DNA from: Perca fluviatilis
Lineage: Eukaryota > Chordata > Actinopteri > Perciformes > Percidae
Direction of reading: 5' to 3'
Assembly (NCBI RefSeq): GCF_010015445.1
Contig: NC_053123.1
Span: forward strand, 13,445,934-13,509,933
Length of the DNA stretch: 64,000 bases
The notes below the pieces were generated by a model. That model had not been told where the DNA came from and made no database searches. It was given only the letters and a program-made list of their open reading frames with translations. Within the stretch, counting starts at the first letter, position 1. The number at the start of each line of letters is the position of its first letter. Positions 1 through 12,492 of the stretch are shown here, piece by piece. A program made the translations under genes and the position numbers.

Positions 1-1805
1 AGCCAGTATCTAAATGTGTACATGTGATGCCGACGACTCTGTGTTGGTATCATGAGCAGAAGGACTTAGGGATGTTATTACAGTAAATATGCACATGACC
101 TCTCACCTGTAGATAGGCCTGGCTTCCCAATTTCCCCAGCCTTAAGGATCTGTTAAATGACTGATTATGACAGCTCAGACTTGTGCTTTATCATCCCTGA
201 TGGGAGGACAATTCATTTCCCAATTGTTGTCTTTGTGTATTCAATTATTTAGTTTGGTCAGTAACACTGCCAACATATTGTCTCTGCAGCCAAACAACTC
301 AACCGCAAAACCTTCCGATTGTGGTGCACAGATGAAATACAATATGACATGCTTACCCAGTCCCTTCAGCTGAAGCCTATTCCCCACAGAACAGGAAGTT
401 ATAATGTGCTGGTCTGGGCTTTAGGGTGTTAACCAGACTAACCCACATTTTTGGAAAATGACAGGGAGAAAAGGCCGGAACTGCGATCTGAGGCCTGCTG
501 CTACTCCTGAGACCGCTACATCATCTCTCCCTGTGATCCACACTATAATATATAGTTCTCAATCATCCCAGTGGGACCTGCCCCACCTCTGTAACATCAC
601 AGCCTGCCCTGTTCTCCACGCAGAGCAGTTTATACTGGTTAGTGTGGGAGAGTAAGAGGTCAGCCGGACAGAGGGAGAGGCCTCAGACACTAATGTAATC
701 TGACTATACATTCCGGTCTCTATCAGAGGAATGCTGAGTTCAGAAAGGAGCCCCACTCAGCCTATACACTTGTTCTTCAGACAATATAATGCTGTAATAT
801 GAATGCTTTCACCATAGCTTTATCTGACAGCTTGTTTGCTCTGTAGGCCTTCATAAAGCAGTGATGTTTTTCTTTTGCCCACATCGCTTTACGGTTGATT
901 TCAACCAGTCATGATATGAGAATTAAAGAAAATATTGCTAGCTGTAGTTGGTATCAACCCTCCACTGTGTAACTAAATAGCTCGATGATAGTTGATTTTT
1001 ACTCAATGAGACTAAAGCTACGTGTCCACAGGGAGTGTCATTAGCAGCCGCGCAATGAATTCTAGTTGCGTTGTGGCGAGTTTCGACAAACGTGGCCTCA
1101 AGTTGCCCAGTGAGGCTGTTCTTAGGCACAGCAGTGCTTTGAGCAACAGGCTAACATCTGCATGCTAACATGCTCACAATGACATTTTGACATGCTGATG
1201 TTTAGCAGGTATAATGTTTGTGTTTCATCAAATTACCATATAATAACTGACATACAAAAAAAGGAAGCTGTCATCTTTAGTCTGCTGTGTGCACTGTGCT
1301 CGAAGGTAACTTGGGCCCAACGTTTTTTGCCTTGGGGGGGCTCCCAATCAAGTAAATCTGACCATGCCTTTATATAGGAGCATGGTATGGGGAATGTGAA
1401 TATGCAGTTCCACCAGAAAATGGACAACTTCCACACTTCTTCTACACAAAAGACATATTTGTTTGCCGTTTTTGAGATTAAAGTCAGTCAGTCAGTGTAT
1501 TCAAGCAATGAATTTGTGTTCATAGAAATAGTTTTCTAACAACCTCAGTTGAATGCTCAGAGGGTCAGCCATGGTTGGATGCTGGAGTGTATGTTGTAAT
1601 ATGGGTGGGGAGCCCATGGTGCAGACATAGACACTGACTGCCCTGGATCTGGTTCTGATTGTTTGGACAGAGGGCGGCCTCACAGGGTCACAGAGTGAAC
1701 AAGAGTTTGGGCACCTAGTCCCATTTGAAGTCAGTTCCCCTAAATTCCTATCCTGGAGAACATGTGCACATGGAGTAACTGTCTAAAACAAAAGGAAAAA
1801 AATTA

Positions 1806-1843
<38 letters not shown>

Positions 1844-2709
1844 CACTCTCTGTCTCCCTCTCTCGCTCACTCTCATTCTTTCTCTCAAACTTGGAAGCTG
1901 CTGAGCTTCTGAAAAGGGTGGCGACTTCCTTTTGGATAAACATGTCATTAATCTGAGAGAACACATTCTTTCCCATCGCAAGATAACCAAGGGGGAAATG
2001 TCTGGTGTTGTAACATAGGCCTGCCCTTCAGACTCTGTGCTTTGAATGACCCCCACCAATGCAGAACAATCTCTCCCCCTGCATGTTCAACAAACGGACC
2101 TTCCTAAATTAACCTGTCCTGATTTTAGACATACTTTTGAAGTGACTCGCTACCTATTGTTGTCATTTATTTTGATTTAAAAAGAAAGAGATGTAGCAGT
2201 TTCTAATTGCAGTCATGAAATCCCAGTTCAGGTTGTGCTGTAATACATTTGGAGCCTCCAGCATCCTTTAGTCATGTACCACTTGTTACAACTTCCAATT
2301 TTGTTTCAAGTATGAATGAACTTCTAACTTTTACTGATAAAATGTGTCATATAGGTGTCATATAACACCTGGTGTCTGGTAATGTAGGTATTTTATAGGA
2401 AAGTCCCGTGGTGCAGATGTGATGTGTTTACATTTCCGGTTAGTCTCAACGTTTCCAGGAAATGCAATGCAAAACTTCACCGATAATCATCTAGCAAGGA
2501 AGAAAATGAAAACAAATGAAAAACACCACAATAATGAAAACATGTCAATCAAGTTATTTAACATGACACAATGTCCTCTGTCAGACATTAGGCAGGTTTG
2601 CACTGCTTATACTAATACTTTTGACTGTTTACTCAATGAAGACATGCTGGTAATCCTGGCATAAGGTTCAGAACTGATATGCTCTGTGTGTGTTGTTGTC
2701 TCTTCTCAG
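1..2709 (+). other. slc12a8: slc12a8 intron (upstream part)
   Basis: I see no convincing exon here. The first supported slc12a8 exon starts at 2710 in mid-protein, so this stretch is intronic and the start codon lies outside the window. Short open frames on both strands lack conserved protein features or splice sites. A CT-rich microsatellite lies at about 1811-1838. Confidence 0.7.
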
Positions 2710-3145
2710 AACATGGTTTCGTTGGTTATTCAGCCACGCTGCTCAACAGCAACACACTGCCAGATTACACACCAGGAGAAAGCTTTTTCACCGTCTTTGG
2801 GGTCTTCTTCCCTGCTGCTACAGGTGAGGTGTCTCTTTTCTTTTCTCTTATCTCTTTTTGATCCAATAATGTGTGAAACACTTGCACACTTAGAGTTTAC
2901 ATAACACATGTGCAGTACGTATTAGGAAGAACTTATCTGCCTTTTAAGGTTACCTGTCAACACTCCAGCCCTTCTTTCATCTCTTGCAGCTACATATGCA
3001 GTGTAAAAACTAAAAGTTGTATTGTAATGTCTGTGTGTCTGTGTAGGGGTTATGGCAGGTTTCAACATGAGCTCAGACCTTGAGCGGCCTGAACACAACA
3101 TCCCGTTGGGAACACTGGCAGCTGTCTTCACCTCGTATGACGACT

Positions 3146-3210
<65 letters not shown>

Positions 3211-6200
3211 AAACAACAACTACTGTAAAAGTGTACAGACTGTCCTACAGTGAAAGTTAATATACTATAAGAAATTAAGACAACAAAGGTACTGCTGTAA
3301 AAGTACACACACACACACTATGGAATCATAAAGACTGAGCCACAGTGAAGCCTGAAGTGCCCCATTTGCAAAATGTTGAGTTATATAAAAAATAATTTTA
3401 GTTATCTTACAAATTTCTATTTATCTACACGTCATGCTACAAGGATAGTTTTCAAATATTACTGTGGAATCTCTCCCAGTAGGTATGAATCATCCAAAAT
3501 GGTAATTTCCTTTGATTTTACTTTAGTGGTGTTCTCTGATCATTTTGTGGTATCGTCTACCAAAAGGGCAACCTTTTCAACCTTCATTGGAGAGAACACA
3601 CAAACCAATATTCCCAGTGTGGCCCTATCAGACACTCACTTATGGAGCTGTCATGACACAATTCTCCTATTAATAGTGAGAAAGCAGCAGTTGTTAATAA
3701 TCCTGTGTGGTGTACTGTTGGTGACCCACAGGTGGTTCCTGTATCTGGTCTTTGTCTTCCTTCTGGGGGCCATCTGCACCAGAGAAGCTCTGCGCTATGA
3801 CATCTTGATAGCTGAAAAGGTAAACTCCCCTCTTTGTTTCCATCCTGCCCTGTTAGAGAGGCCCTCTCACCCAAATGGGTGAAGTGAGGGGATTCCCCAT
3901 GATGGCTCACTTTGTTGATGTGGTGTGGTTAGTTCAGGTTCTGATTGTATGTATGTTCTCAGCCTTGAGATGTTGGAACCATTGCTGATTTTGTTTCACT
4001 CAAGTAGAAATACTCACTAAATTATATCATACTCAGGTTCAAGTATGTAAAACAAATACTGTCTGTCCCAATACGCACAACCAGCGATCTTGAGCACCTA
4101 ACTGCACTTTCACACACTCCCAGGTAGTACAGCGATTCACAAAGTGGAGTACAGGACCCCCCGGGGTCCTCAAATGATTTTTAGGGGTTTCCCTGCAAAA
4201 AGGGGAATACTAATTTTTACTATCATTCCATCCATAAGTAACACAATGACATAATGTATGACTATTTTTCTCATGGGTTTCATACACTTTCTGTAATAAA
4301 ACCTCTAAAAGCAAAAATTCTATCAGATGGGGGCCCTGGGATTAAATCTTAATAAATAAATAAATCAATCTCTTAAATCAAATGGGGGTCGGTGGTCTAA
4401 TTGGTGTAAGTTTAGGGGTCCTTGACATGAATAAGTGTGGGAACCACTGAGGTAGTAGACATGTCCACAAACGCACAGTCCACTTAACCCCCACTTGATG
4501 TGCACTTTTTCTTATACTGCTTCAAAGCATTTTGTCAGAGCCAAGTGTATCCCACAATTCATCACGATGTAAAGCTCCCCAGCAGATTAGTTGTTGGTGG
4601 TAGAGAGCCAGAGATGAAAAAGTTTAAATTTATGACATTTATGATGTTCAATTCAGCGTGAATATTATTATTTACATCCAAACACTACAAAGTTATGGCA
4701 GAGCCTCCACAGATGTTATCACATATCACATCAGGGCAATCATTTCCTGTTCTGCTTTTTTATGAACTTTTTCTCACCAATGCACTGGTATTCAATTTGC
4801 AGGTATGCAAACAAGTAGACCGTGAAGTTAAATGAGTGACAAGTTAATGACTAGTAAGTAATAAGTTAAATGTTTTTTAAAGGACAAACATTTAAGTAAA
4901 ATGCATTGATAAACTGAAGCATTAATCAGATATAATATGAGGATGTAATCATGGTCTGTCACTGTTAAAGTGGCTAATGCTATGGGTTTGCATGGATCAC
5001 TGACTTTATTTTTCCAATCATAAATTGGCAAGTGTGTCCCACTGATTATTGAGAGCTTACATAATTGTGTTCACATGTTAGAACAGCAGCATCCCAACAG
5101 CACATAATCTCAATAGTCTGGTCTCAGTTTGTTATTTTATTGCTTAACGTGATATGTTTCAGCAAACAAGCCTTCTTCATTTGGAATATACCTTAAATGT
5201 TGTGAACATTAGAACTCTGAGCCTGGGCCTGCCCTCCATTTGCACAGCTGATGTTAGGAAGACCGTGTGCCATGAAAAGTGGGAGTAAGTGATTGGGCTG
5301 TGGGCAAGAGCAGATCAGTGAGATGTCTGATGCAGCTAAGATCTTTGCCAGTTGTCAGTTGGCCCTTATGCTTCAGGGCCTAAACTACAGATGGATCAGG
5401 GATCGTTTTAGTTAGAATGAACCTAACATCCAGAGTTCTGTAGCCTCTAGCTCCAACGTCATTGACCAGTCGTAACTGTATATTACATTGTGGACGAGTG
5501 TGTACAAACGGTGTAGTATTACTGCAAAACTCTCGCTATTATTGTCATTCGATTTTGCTTTGAACAATCACTGACTCTAAAAAAAAAATCCTTGACTTGC
5601 CCGTCAGTGGTTCTCATTGTTTTCATTAGGGGCTGGCTGCAGCGGAATAGAACAGGGTGTAGCTGTTGGGAGCTCTCAACCCCACCCCATCCTCTTCCAC
5701 ACTGTTTGTTTTCCCTCTTCCTCCAGGTCTCCTTGGTGGGCTTCCTCTTTCTGCTGGGCCTCTACATCTCCTCCCTGGCTTCCTGCATGGGTGGCCTGTA
5801 CGGAGCACCCAGGATCCTCCAGTGCATCGCCCAAGAGAGGGTCATCCCTGCTCTGGCCTTCCTGGGAAGAGGGGTGGGTGGGTGGGTGGATGGATAGATG
5901 GATGGATGGATGGATGGATGGAGCCAGAAAGGGAGGGATGTCTGGACATAAACAGTTCACTGAAAAAATAGTCACCATGATGTAAATGCAGATTATGAAG
6001 TGAGGGTGTGTGTTTGTGCACCACTGAGATCACTTGATTCAAACAATACTTTCCCATGACTATTTTATTTGTCACATTAAAATTGTTAAAATGAGATGAT
6101 CCAAGTAAGCAGGACCTACCGTAAACTCACCATTTTACTACCTTGGTGACAAATTATTTATTGCACCTGTTTGTACATGATAGGTCATAAAACTAAGCTG

Positions 6201-9200
6201 CAATGCATTACGGTGGCAAACACAAGACTAACTATTTAAAGTATAGTTCAATTTTATGTTAATGATTATGACTATTTTTGCTACTCCTACATACCTTTTT
6301 CATGTATTTGCAGTCAGTATCCTAGCTAGTGAGATTTGCCTAACTTAGATTAATTAATTAGGTCTATGGGAAGCAGCTTCTCTCAAAAGTAAAGAAGCAC
6401 GCTGTTAAGCTTTTAGAAGATTGATGGCTGCATGGTCTTTTTTTTTTTACAATATAATTGAATCATTAGTGTTCAATTTAATGACCTTGGAAATTGTAGT
6501 TTGACAAAACAATCCTAATCGGGGGTCCACGTACTGGCTTTTTGCAGAGCTTTCAACCGTATTGCATCAAACTTTGATGCTCAACTTTTTAAACCGACAT
6601 AAATGAGAAGTTCTGAAAGTTCTTTGGATGAAATCGTTCAACTACGGAGCTCACATGTCAGTCTGTCCCCAGAACAACTGAGCAAACTGCGTCTATTGCT
6701 TAAGACTGTGGGAAACTAGTGTGGACCTGTCAAAAGCTCAATGAAACGCTAGTAGTAATAGTAGTAGTAAATCTTAGCAATTATAATTTTTCTGTTTAAT
6801 CAAAATCAAAAAAAATAATCAGCAGATTAATCCATATTGAAAATAATCATTAGTTGCAGTTCTGTACAAAACTGTTAAAAACAAATTTAATGTAAAATCC
6901 ATGAATGCGTGAATAATGATATTTTAATTATTTCATTAAATGTAATATATAATAGTATCGCAGTCACAGGGACCTTTTTCTGCATTCAAGTACTTTTACT
7001 TGTAATACATTTAAGTATCATAAGTGCATTTTATACATATATATATATATATATCAGGAAAATGCACTTATGATACTATTTATATATATATATATATATA
7101 TATCAGGAAAATGCACTTATGATACTATTTATTTATATATATATCAGGAAAATGCACTTATGATACTTAAATGTATTACAAGTAAAAGTACTTGAATGCA
7201 GAAAAAGGTCCCTGTGACTGCGATACTATTATATATTACATTTAATTAAATAATTAAAATATCATTATTCACGCATTCATGGATTTTACATTACATTTGT
7301 TTTTAACAGTTTTGTACAGAACTGCAACTAATGATTATTTTCAATATAATCTGCTGATTATTTTTTTAGTTACATAGTTACATACTTTTACAGTATTTTT
7401 ACAGTATAGTATTAGTACTCATACTAAAGTGAAGGATCGGAGTACTACTCCACCACTGCTAATGAGTGTGTGCCGTCTGGATGTTGAGGGGGTGTGGTGG
7501 ATGGACTCAACAGGAAACTGTGACAGGACTGCCTAACTATAGAGTGTGAACTCCACTCCATAGAACTGAGTGGACTGATTGCATCACAGCAAAGAGTTAC
7601 GACTCGCTACACACACACACACACACACACGCACACACACACACACACACAGTCACGTTGACATCCCGACCCCGTTCACCCCCGTTTTCCTCACCCCCGT
7701 TTTCCTCAGACTTCCCTGAGTGGCAGCAGTGTCTGACCTCTCTCAGCGGGCTGGAATGAGGCCCTAGACATCTTGGCCCAAATCAAAGCTTTAGAACAAA
7801 CGCAGGAAGGGCGACGGGCAGGGCCCAGCTCCGCTGTGTGCTCTGGAGGCCCGCCAGGCACACAGCAGTGCTCCTTAAACTTTGAGATAGGACCCGTGAA
7901 GTGAAAGCAAGCTGGTTAATAAACCACATGTTAAAACAATTACTAACTTCCCACTGGTGTGGTTTTATATTACTCAAATATAACTTTTAAGTTCAGTTTC
8001 ATTTTATCACTTCTGTAGGTGGCTGTTGCTCCTTAGTGTCCATGAGTGAAAGTTTTATTTGGGGGGAAAAAAGGTGGAAAGTTTCGAAGCTACAGAATCA
8101 GGAGGAATGGGACAATCTTCTTTGTCCCAGCTCCACTGTGTTGACTCAGGGACACAAGGGACTTTTTTTCATACTTTCACTGTCCTTGTGAAACATATCT
8201 CCAAAACATCAACTTTTCATGAGTTAATTAAAAAGTTAATTAAAAGTTAGCTTTGTGACGATGCATTTTTCAGAAAATACAATGGCTTTTTTTCTTTTCT
8301 TCCTTTTTTAACGATATTTTTGGGGGCTTTTTATGGCCTTTAATATAGCTTGAAGACAGGAAGGGGGAGAGAGAGGAGGGACGACATGCAGCAAAGGACC
8401 GCGGGTTGGTTTAGAACCCGGGGCGCTGCCAAGGCCTCAGCCTACATGGGGCACACACTCTCCTGGGTGAGCTAGATGTCGCCCCATCCAATGGCTTTTT
8501 AAATGCTTTATTTAGCTAAGTAAGGTGTGTTATCTCAACCCATAAAGGAACACTTAATCCTTAATTTTAACTTTATAAATCACCAATGGTTTTGTTATTT
8601 AGTTTTTTTTATTGGACAACAATGCCATTGCATATTGTGACACTCTCTCCCTCCTTAACAGAAAGGCCCAAACAGGACTCCAGTGGCAGCTATCTGTCTG
8701 ACCAGCATGGTGACCATGGCCTTCATTTTCATCGGTCAGGCCAACGTGCTGGCCCCCATCGTCAGCATAAACTTCATGCTCACCTACAGCTTCGTAGACT
8801 ACTCCTACTTCAGTGTGGCCATGGCCTTCCAGCTGCAGAATAAAGACAAGGGGGACACCCTCATCCCGGCCAAAAGAAACCGGCGTGGGTCAGCCAGGCA
8901 GGACTCAAGGCCTCTCATCGAGGCCACTCTCCCAAGCTATGGGAGCGGAGGCGAGAGTCCGCAGGGTAAAGGCACGCTGTTGGAGTTCACCAAGGACATG
9001 GACCAGATCTTTCCCCCCGTGTCAAATGTTAATGCTGGGCCTGAGAAGACCTCCTCCATGCAAGAGCTGAGCAGTAGATACAAGGGCATGAAGCCTAATG
9101 TCACTACTAAGCAAATGCTGATTGACAGCTTTAGCTTGGATCGAAACAGCAATATGTTCTCCGAAGGCAAAGCAGAGGAGATGAGTTCAGCTCCACCACA

Positions 9201-12200
9201 TGAGGAAGCTGAGGTGCAGTGTGGAGGCGGGGAGCCCAGAGCGGAAGAACCAAAAGTCAAATGCCGTTCAAAAATGCACCACGCTGAGCAGGATTCATCT
9301 GCTGACCCTCACAATCACAGCGCAGGTGATCACCTCTAACCATTGTAATTTTTTTGTAATTGTAATTTATTTATTTGAACAGGGACAGTGCACAAAGAAC
9401 ATTAATAGATGTCTTGTGCCAGGTTGTAGCAAATTGCTAATTTCCGCCCGTAGTCCCATCAACACTTGACTTGTCTAGAGTAGACACGATTACTGATCAG
9501 AGAAGTTAGTTGTGCCTGTTTTTTTAGTAACCTGACCCTTTATCAAATCTTTCAGGTGCTGAAGCTGACCACCAGAGCTTTGAAATCAAACCCATGAAGG
9601 ATTCATTGTATGCAAAATTCTGCAACCACTGGGTTGCTCTTATCGGGGTAGGCAACTCAATTCATGCTGTAGATTATTTATTTTTTGGTCTAATGCTTTA
9701 GTTTCAGATTATATTTGCAGAATTTAATGAATTTATAATTTTTCTTTCAGGCATTAAGCTCCATATTTATTATGTTTGTTATTCAGTGGGCTTATGCCTT
9801 AGCAAACATAGTCTTTGCTTTGGTGCTCTTCTTCTACATCGGGAAAACAAGCCCTGGACTACCTTTAGGTAATTTCCATCTGTTAATTTCCTGTTTGGAC
9901 ACACTTGTAGCTTGGCTTCATGGTGAGCTCCTGTTAGGGTGACCAAATGTCCTGACTTGGACAAGACTGTCTAACATAAAAAGCATATGCATTACAAATG
10001 AAAAATCCAAGTTGTTGAAATGCTGTACTAACACAATGTGGGACAGAGTGAGTTTTCTGTGTCTTAACATATGTACCACCTGCAGCTGTGCAGCATTTTC
10101 CAGCTCGGTATGCCAAAGTGAACAGACTTTCTGACTCTGTACTACAGCCGGCTCTGAGCTTAGCACCTATAGATAAAGTTAGCCTGCTCTTGGCCTAATC
10201 CATATTTCCTGTGATGGACTGAGTGTGACATTCCAGTACAGTTCTAGTTTGATTTGATCTGTACTTCATTTATTAGTTACTAGTCTTGCATTGCCAGACC
10301 TACTGTGTCTCCACAGTGCTGGAGTACAGTATGGTCTTCACCGCCTATCTATTCTGGGATAGGGGGAAAATATGCTCTGGCTTTTTCGTATTTCTTTAAA
10401 CCAATCACAACCATCCTGGGCAGGGCGGATAGTGTAGATAGCGAGAGGGGAGGGATGCGCCAGATGTCAGGCTTTATCCCAGCAATGTAAATCTGTTGAG
10501 CCAGACTAACCTAATCAGATCAGGTTCAATGCATACGCGTTTAAATTGCTTTTTATGTTGGTTAAAAAAAAAGCAATTCATAACTGCAAAGTATACTGTG
10601 TTGTATTGACTACCATTTGTATTGAAATGGAAAATAGGATATGGCAACATAACCTCATAAGAAAATCATTTTGTAGATTTTTTATTTAAAGTAAGCCTAC
10701 AGTGTTTTACACCTTTTTGACAGTTTTTGCTCATTTAGCAGATTGTGGAAAATGGCTTATAATTTAGGGAAAATAATATATTATGCTAACAAACAGTGAA
10801 AATTAAGCTTATGCTGTTGTCTTGGGAGCGTGCTTATGTTCCCACAGCCCTATGTTCCCACATTTCTAAGAAATTTTTTTTCACTGAAAATTAAGATTAA
10901 GATTTTTTTCAAAATTAGGCCCTATGTTCCCAAAGTTCCCACATTTCTAAGTTTTCTTCAAAAATTAGGCCCTATGTTCCCATATTTCCTTTTTCATAAA
11001 TTTGTATCAGATTGTATCCCCCTAACCCTAACCCAAAAAATATTGTGGAAGGATAGGGCTTATTTTGAAGGGAAATGTAGGAACACAAAACCTAATTTTG
11101 AAAATAGAAATGTGGGAACATAGGGCTGTGGGACCATTGGGCTGTGGGAACATAGGGCTGACCCCGTTGTCTTGTCAGGATATGCATAGAGGACTCTTCT
11201 GGAATTGCAAGGCCTTTTATTGAGCAGGACATCTTTGATCACTAATTCATTCATTCATTTTGCATTCTATAAAGCATATGCTTTCAATGAACATGTTTCA
11301 TTACACATTCTTTGTTTTTACTTAATTGGTTTAATGTCTGCTGAAAGGAGGAAAATTATTCTTTAAGCCTGGTGGGTTATTTTTGTAGCACGTTTACAAG
11401 GTCATTTCATAAACTTGTGTAATTTTAGGCCTTTTATAACTGTAGGGGTATGCAAGTAATGCCTTTTTATATAAACTGGAGCAGCATTTCCTGTATTTTT
11501 ATTTTGTGATAGATAATTTAGATTATCGCATGATGTCCAACAAAAGACCTCTTGATTTGCAGTTTACCTTTTTAATTTGCTCACCCCGTGCTCAGTTGTT
11601 ATGTGACCTGGTAATGTACTCTGGCAAATTTCTTGGAGAATCACTTGCAGTCTTGTTGCCTGGCAGGCTGGCAGCTGTTGTGGCTTAGGATTTCTAGAAT
11701 AGCTGGATGGGGCAGCCAGCATCTGTGCATTAAACTCACCACAGTACAGCGTGTCTTAGCTGTCTGACTCACGACATTTCTGAGCACGAGCTCTGCAAGT
11801 GTTAAACACTTGTTTCACAGGTGGTCGATGCGATGCCTTGTGTTTCTCCCCACTCTGTTACTACACTTCTGTGCACTGTGTTACAACTTCAAATATTGAC
11901 ACAAGGAAAAGGGTCTCCATAGTCAATTTAAACGTAACAATATGAGTACTTTTTTTTCAACTCACAATTTCTCCAGATAACAGTTTGGATTTTGATTTAT
12001 TTGCAGGTATCGCAGATCGATTCAGCTTTTTCTTGTGGCTCAAATCAACATTGAATGGCATTTGCAGGTATTGAATAAGAGATTTAAATGTCATTCATCA
12101 TAGAAATGTCTGTTAAATTATCTCCAGATCATTGATAAAGCACAGATTGAAACTACAGTAAAGTCATTTTTTATACTGGTATTACTACAGTAAGTCATAG

Positions 12201-12492
12201 AATGTACGAAAAGAAACATTAGCTGTACGTTTTTCTTTTCCAGTTATGTGTTAATTTAGCATGTCACACTGTCCCCTGAAAGCCTTTTCGCCGTACTTTT
12301 TCCCTGTCTTTCAGGAGAAAAGGATCTCCTCAGGATGAGATGGTAGTCACCCCCTCTATCTTCGGGGTCGGGCTGAAAACCAAGCAGCTGACAGAGGAAA
12401 ATGCTGACTTTGCCTCTCGTCACCGCTATCACCAATCGTCATTCATCAGGGCCGAGAAGATGGTGCAACCACCACTCCACTCCACTGACTGA
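2710..12492 (+). CDS. slc12a8: Solute carrier family 12 member 8 (cation-chloride cotransporter 9), C-terminal three quarters
   Basis: Nine coding exons: 2710-2823, 3047-3134, 3732-3819, 5727-5873, 8662-9325, 9556-9647, 9751-9868, 12007-12067 and 12315-12492 (TGA). All have AG/GT borders, and the phases join cleanly to about 516 codons. Human SLC12A8 is about 714 residues, so roughly the first 200 residues lie left of the window. Recognisable parts are [64 protein letters not shown] and NFMLTY, which are transmembrane helices of the APC-type transporter core. A long hydrophilic loop with [13 protein letters not shown] follows (exon 5), then two more hydrophobic helices and the tail with [18 protein letters not shown]. 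The family carries cation-chloride cotransporters. SLC12A8 has also been reported as a nicotinamide mononucleotide transporter, a claim that is disputed; the substrate cannot be read from sequence. No frameshift was seen. A possible poly(A) signal cluster lies at about 13168-13183. Confidence 0.95.
3149..3208. repeat. (CA)n microsatellite
   Basis: About 30 uninterrupted CA units in the slc12a8 intron, starting 15 bases after the splice donor at 3135. A short imperfect CA stretch follows at 3305-3320. Confidence 0.97.
4130..4449. mobile_element. hAT-like non-autonomous element (CAG...CTG ends)
   Basis: A 320-base element with inverted ends (CAGCGATTCACAAAGTGG at the left; the right end reads CAGTGGTTCCCACAC on the opposite strand). 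It is flanked by an exact 8-base duplication AGGTAGTA (4122-4129 and 4450-4457). An 8-base target duplication is the hallmark of hAT transposons. It has no coding capacity and sits in an slc12a8 intron. Confidence 0.85.
5871..5892 (+). promoter_or_regulatory. slc12a8: G-quadruplex motif across a splice donor
   Basis: Four G runs (5871-5874, 5876-5878, 5880-5882, 5884-5886) are separated by single T bases. The donor GT of slc12a8 exon 4 is at 5874-5875, so exon end, splice site and intron start all lie inside the motif. Whether it folds in the RNA is inference. Confidence 0.7.
5887..5923. repeat. (GGAT)n microsatellite
   Basis: Tetranucleotide GGAT/GGTG tract directly continuing the G-rich splice donor region of slc12a8 exon 4. 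Confidence 0.9.
6808..7368. repeat. Long near-perfect inverted repeat with AT-rich spacer
   Basis: The left arm (about 6808-7035) and right arm (about 7140-7368) are reverse complements over roughly 225 bases with few differences. Shared blocks include AATAATCAGCAGATTA, CAGTCACAGGGACC and AAGTACTTTTACTTG with their complements. The spacer repeats a unit of about 40 bases that contains CAGGAAAATGCACTTATGAT; a further copy opens the right arm. This is either a foldback transposon or an inverted duplication inside an slc12a8 intron. Confidence 0.85.
7610..7651. repeat. (CA)n microsatellite
   Basis: About 20 CA units with one GC interruption, in the large slc12a8 intron between exons ending 5873 and starting 8662. 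Confidence 0.95.
8292..8488 (-). mobile_element. tRNA-derived SINE (minus strand)
   Basis: The minus strand carries a tRNA-like head (GAGCTAGATGTCGCCCC on the + strand complements an A-box region), a B-box-like part, then a body with ACATGCAGCAAAGGACCGCGG complementing the body of the copy at 32072. The flanks share CAATGGCTTTTT (8280-8291 and 8489-8500), a 12-base target-site duplication as expected for SINE insertion. Confidence 0.8.
9350..9450. repeat. Degenerate retroposon-like fragment
   Basis: The stretch with TTATTTGAACAGGGACAGTG resembles a dispersed fish repeat. The assignment is from memory of the family and is weak. It lies in the short slc12a8 intron between 9326 and 9555. Confidence 0.35.
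10281..10508. repeat. Possible MITE-like element
   Basis: The left end TAGTCTTGCATTGCCAGACC and the right end (TAGTCTGGCTCAAC on the opposite strand) are imperfect inverted termini about 230 bases apart. No clear target duplication was found, so the boundaries are provisional. It lies in the slc12a8 intron 9869-12006. Confidence 0.4.
10835..11165. repeat. Inverted-repeat element with CCCTATGTTCCCACA motif
   Basis: The motif CCCTATGTTCCCACA and variants recur on the left (about 10835-10990). Its complement, TGTGGGAACATAGGG and similar, recurs on the right (about 11108-11158). The middle holds CCCTAACCCTAACCC (about 11020). No coding capacity. Both arms contain internal direct repeats. Confidence 0.7.

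Noticed and set aside
3373..3882. 169-residue frame as a separate gene
   Set aside because: Only its last part (from 3732) is coding, as an slc12a8 exon; the upstream part is intron.
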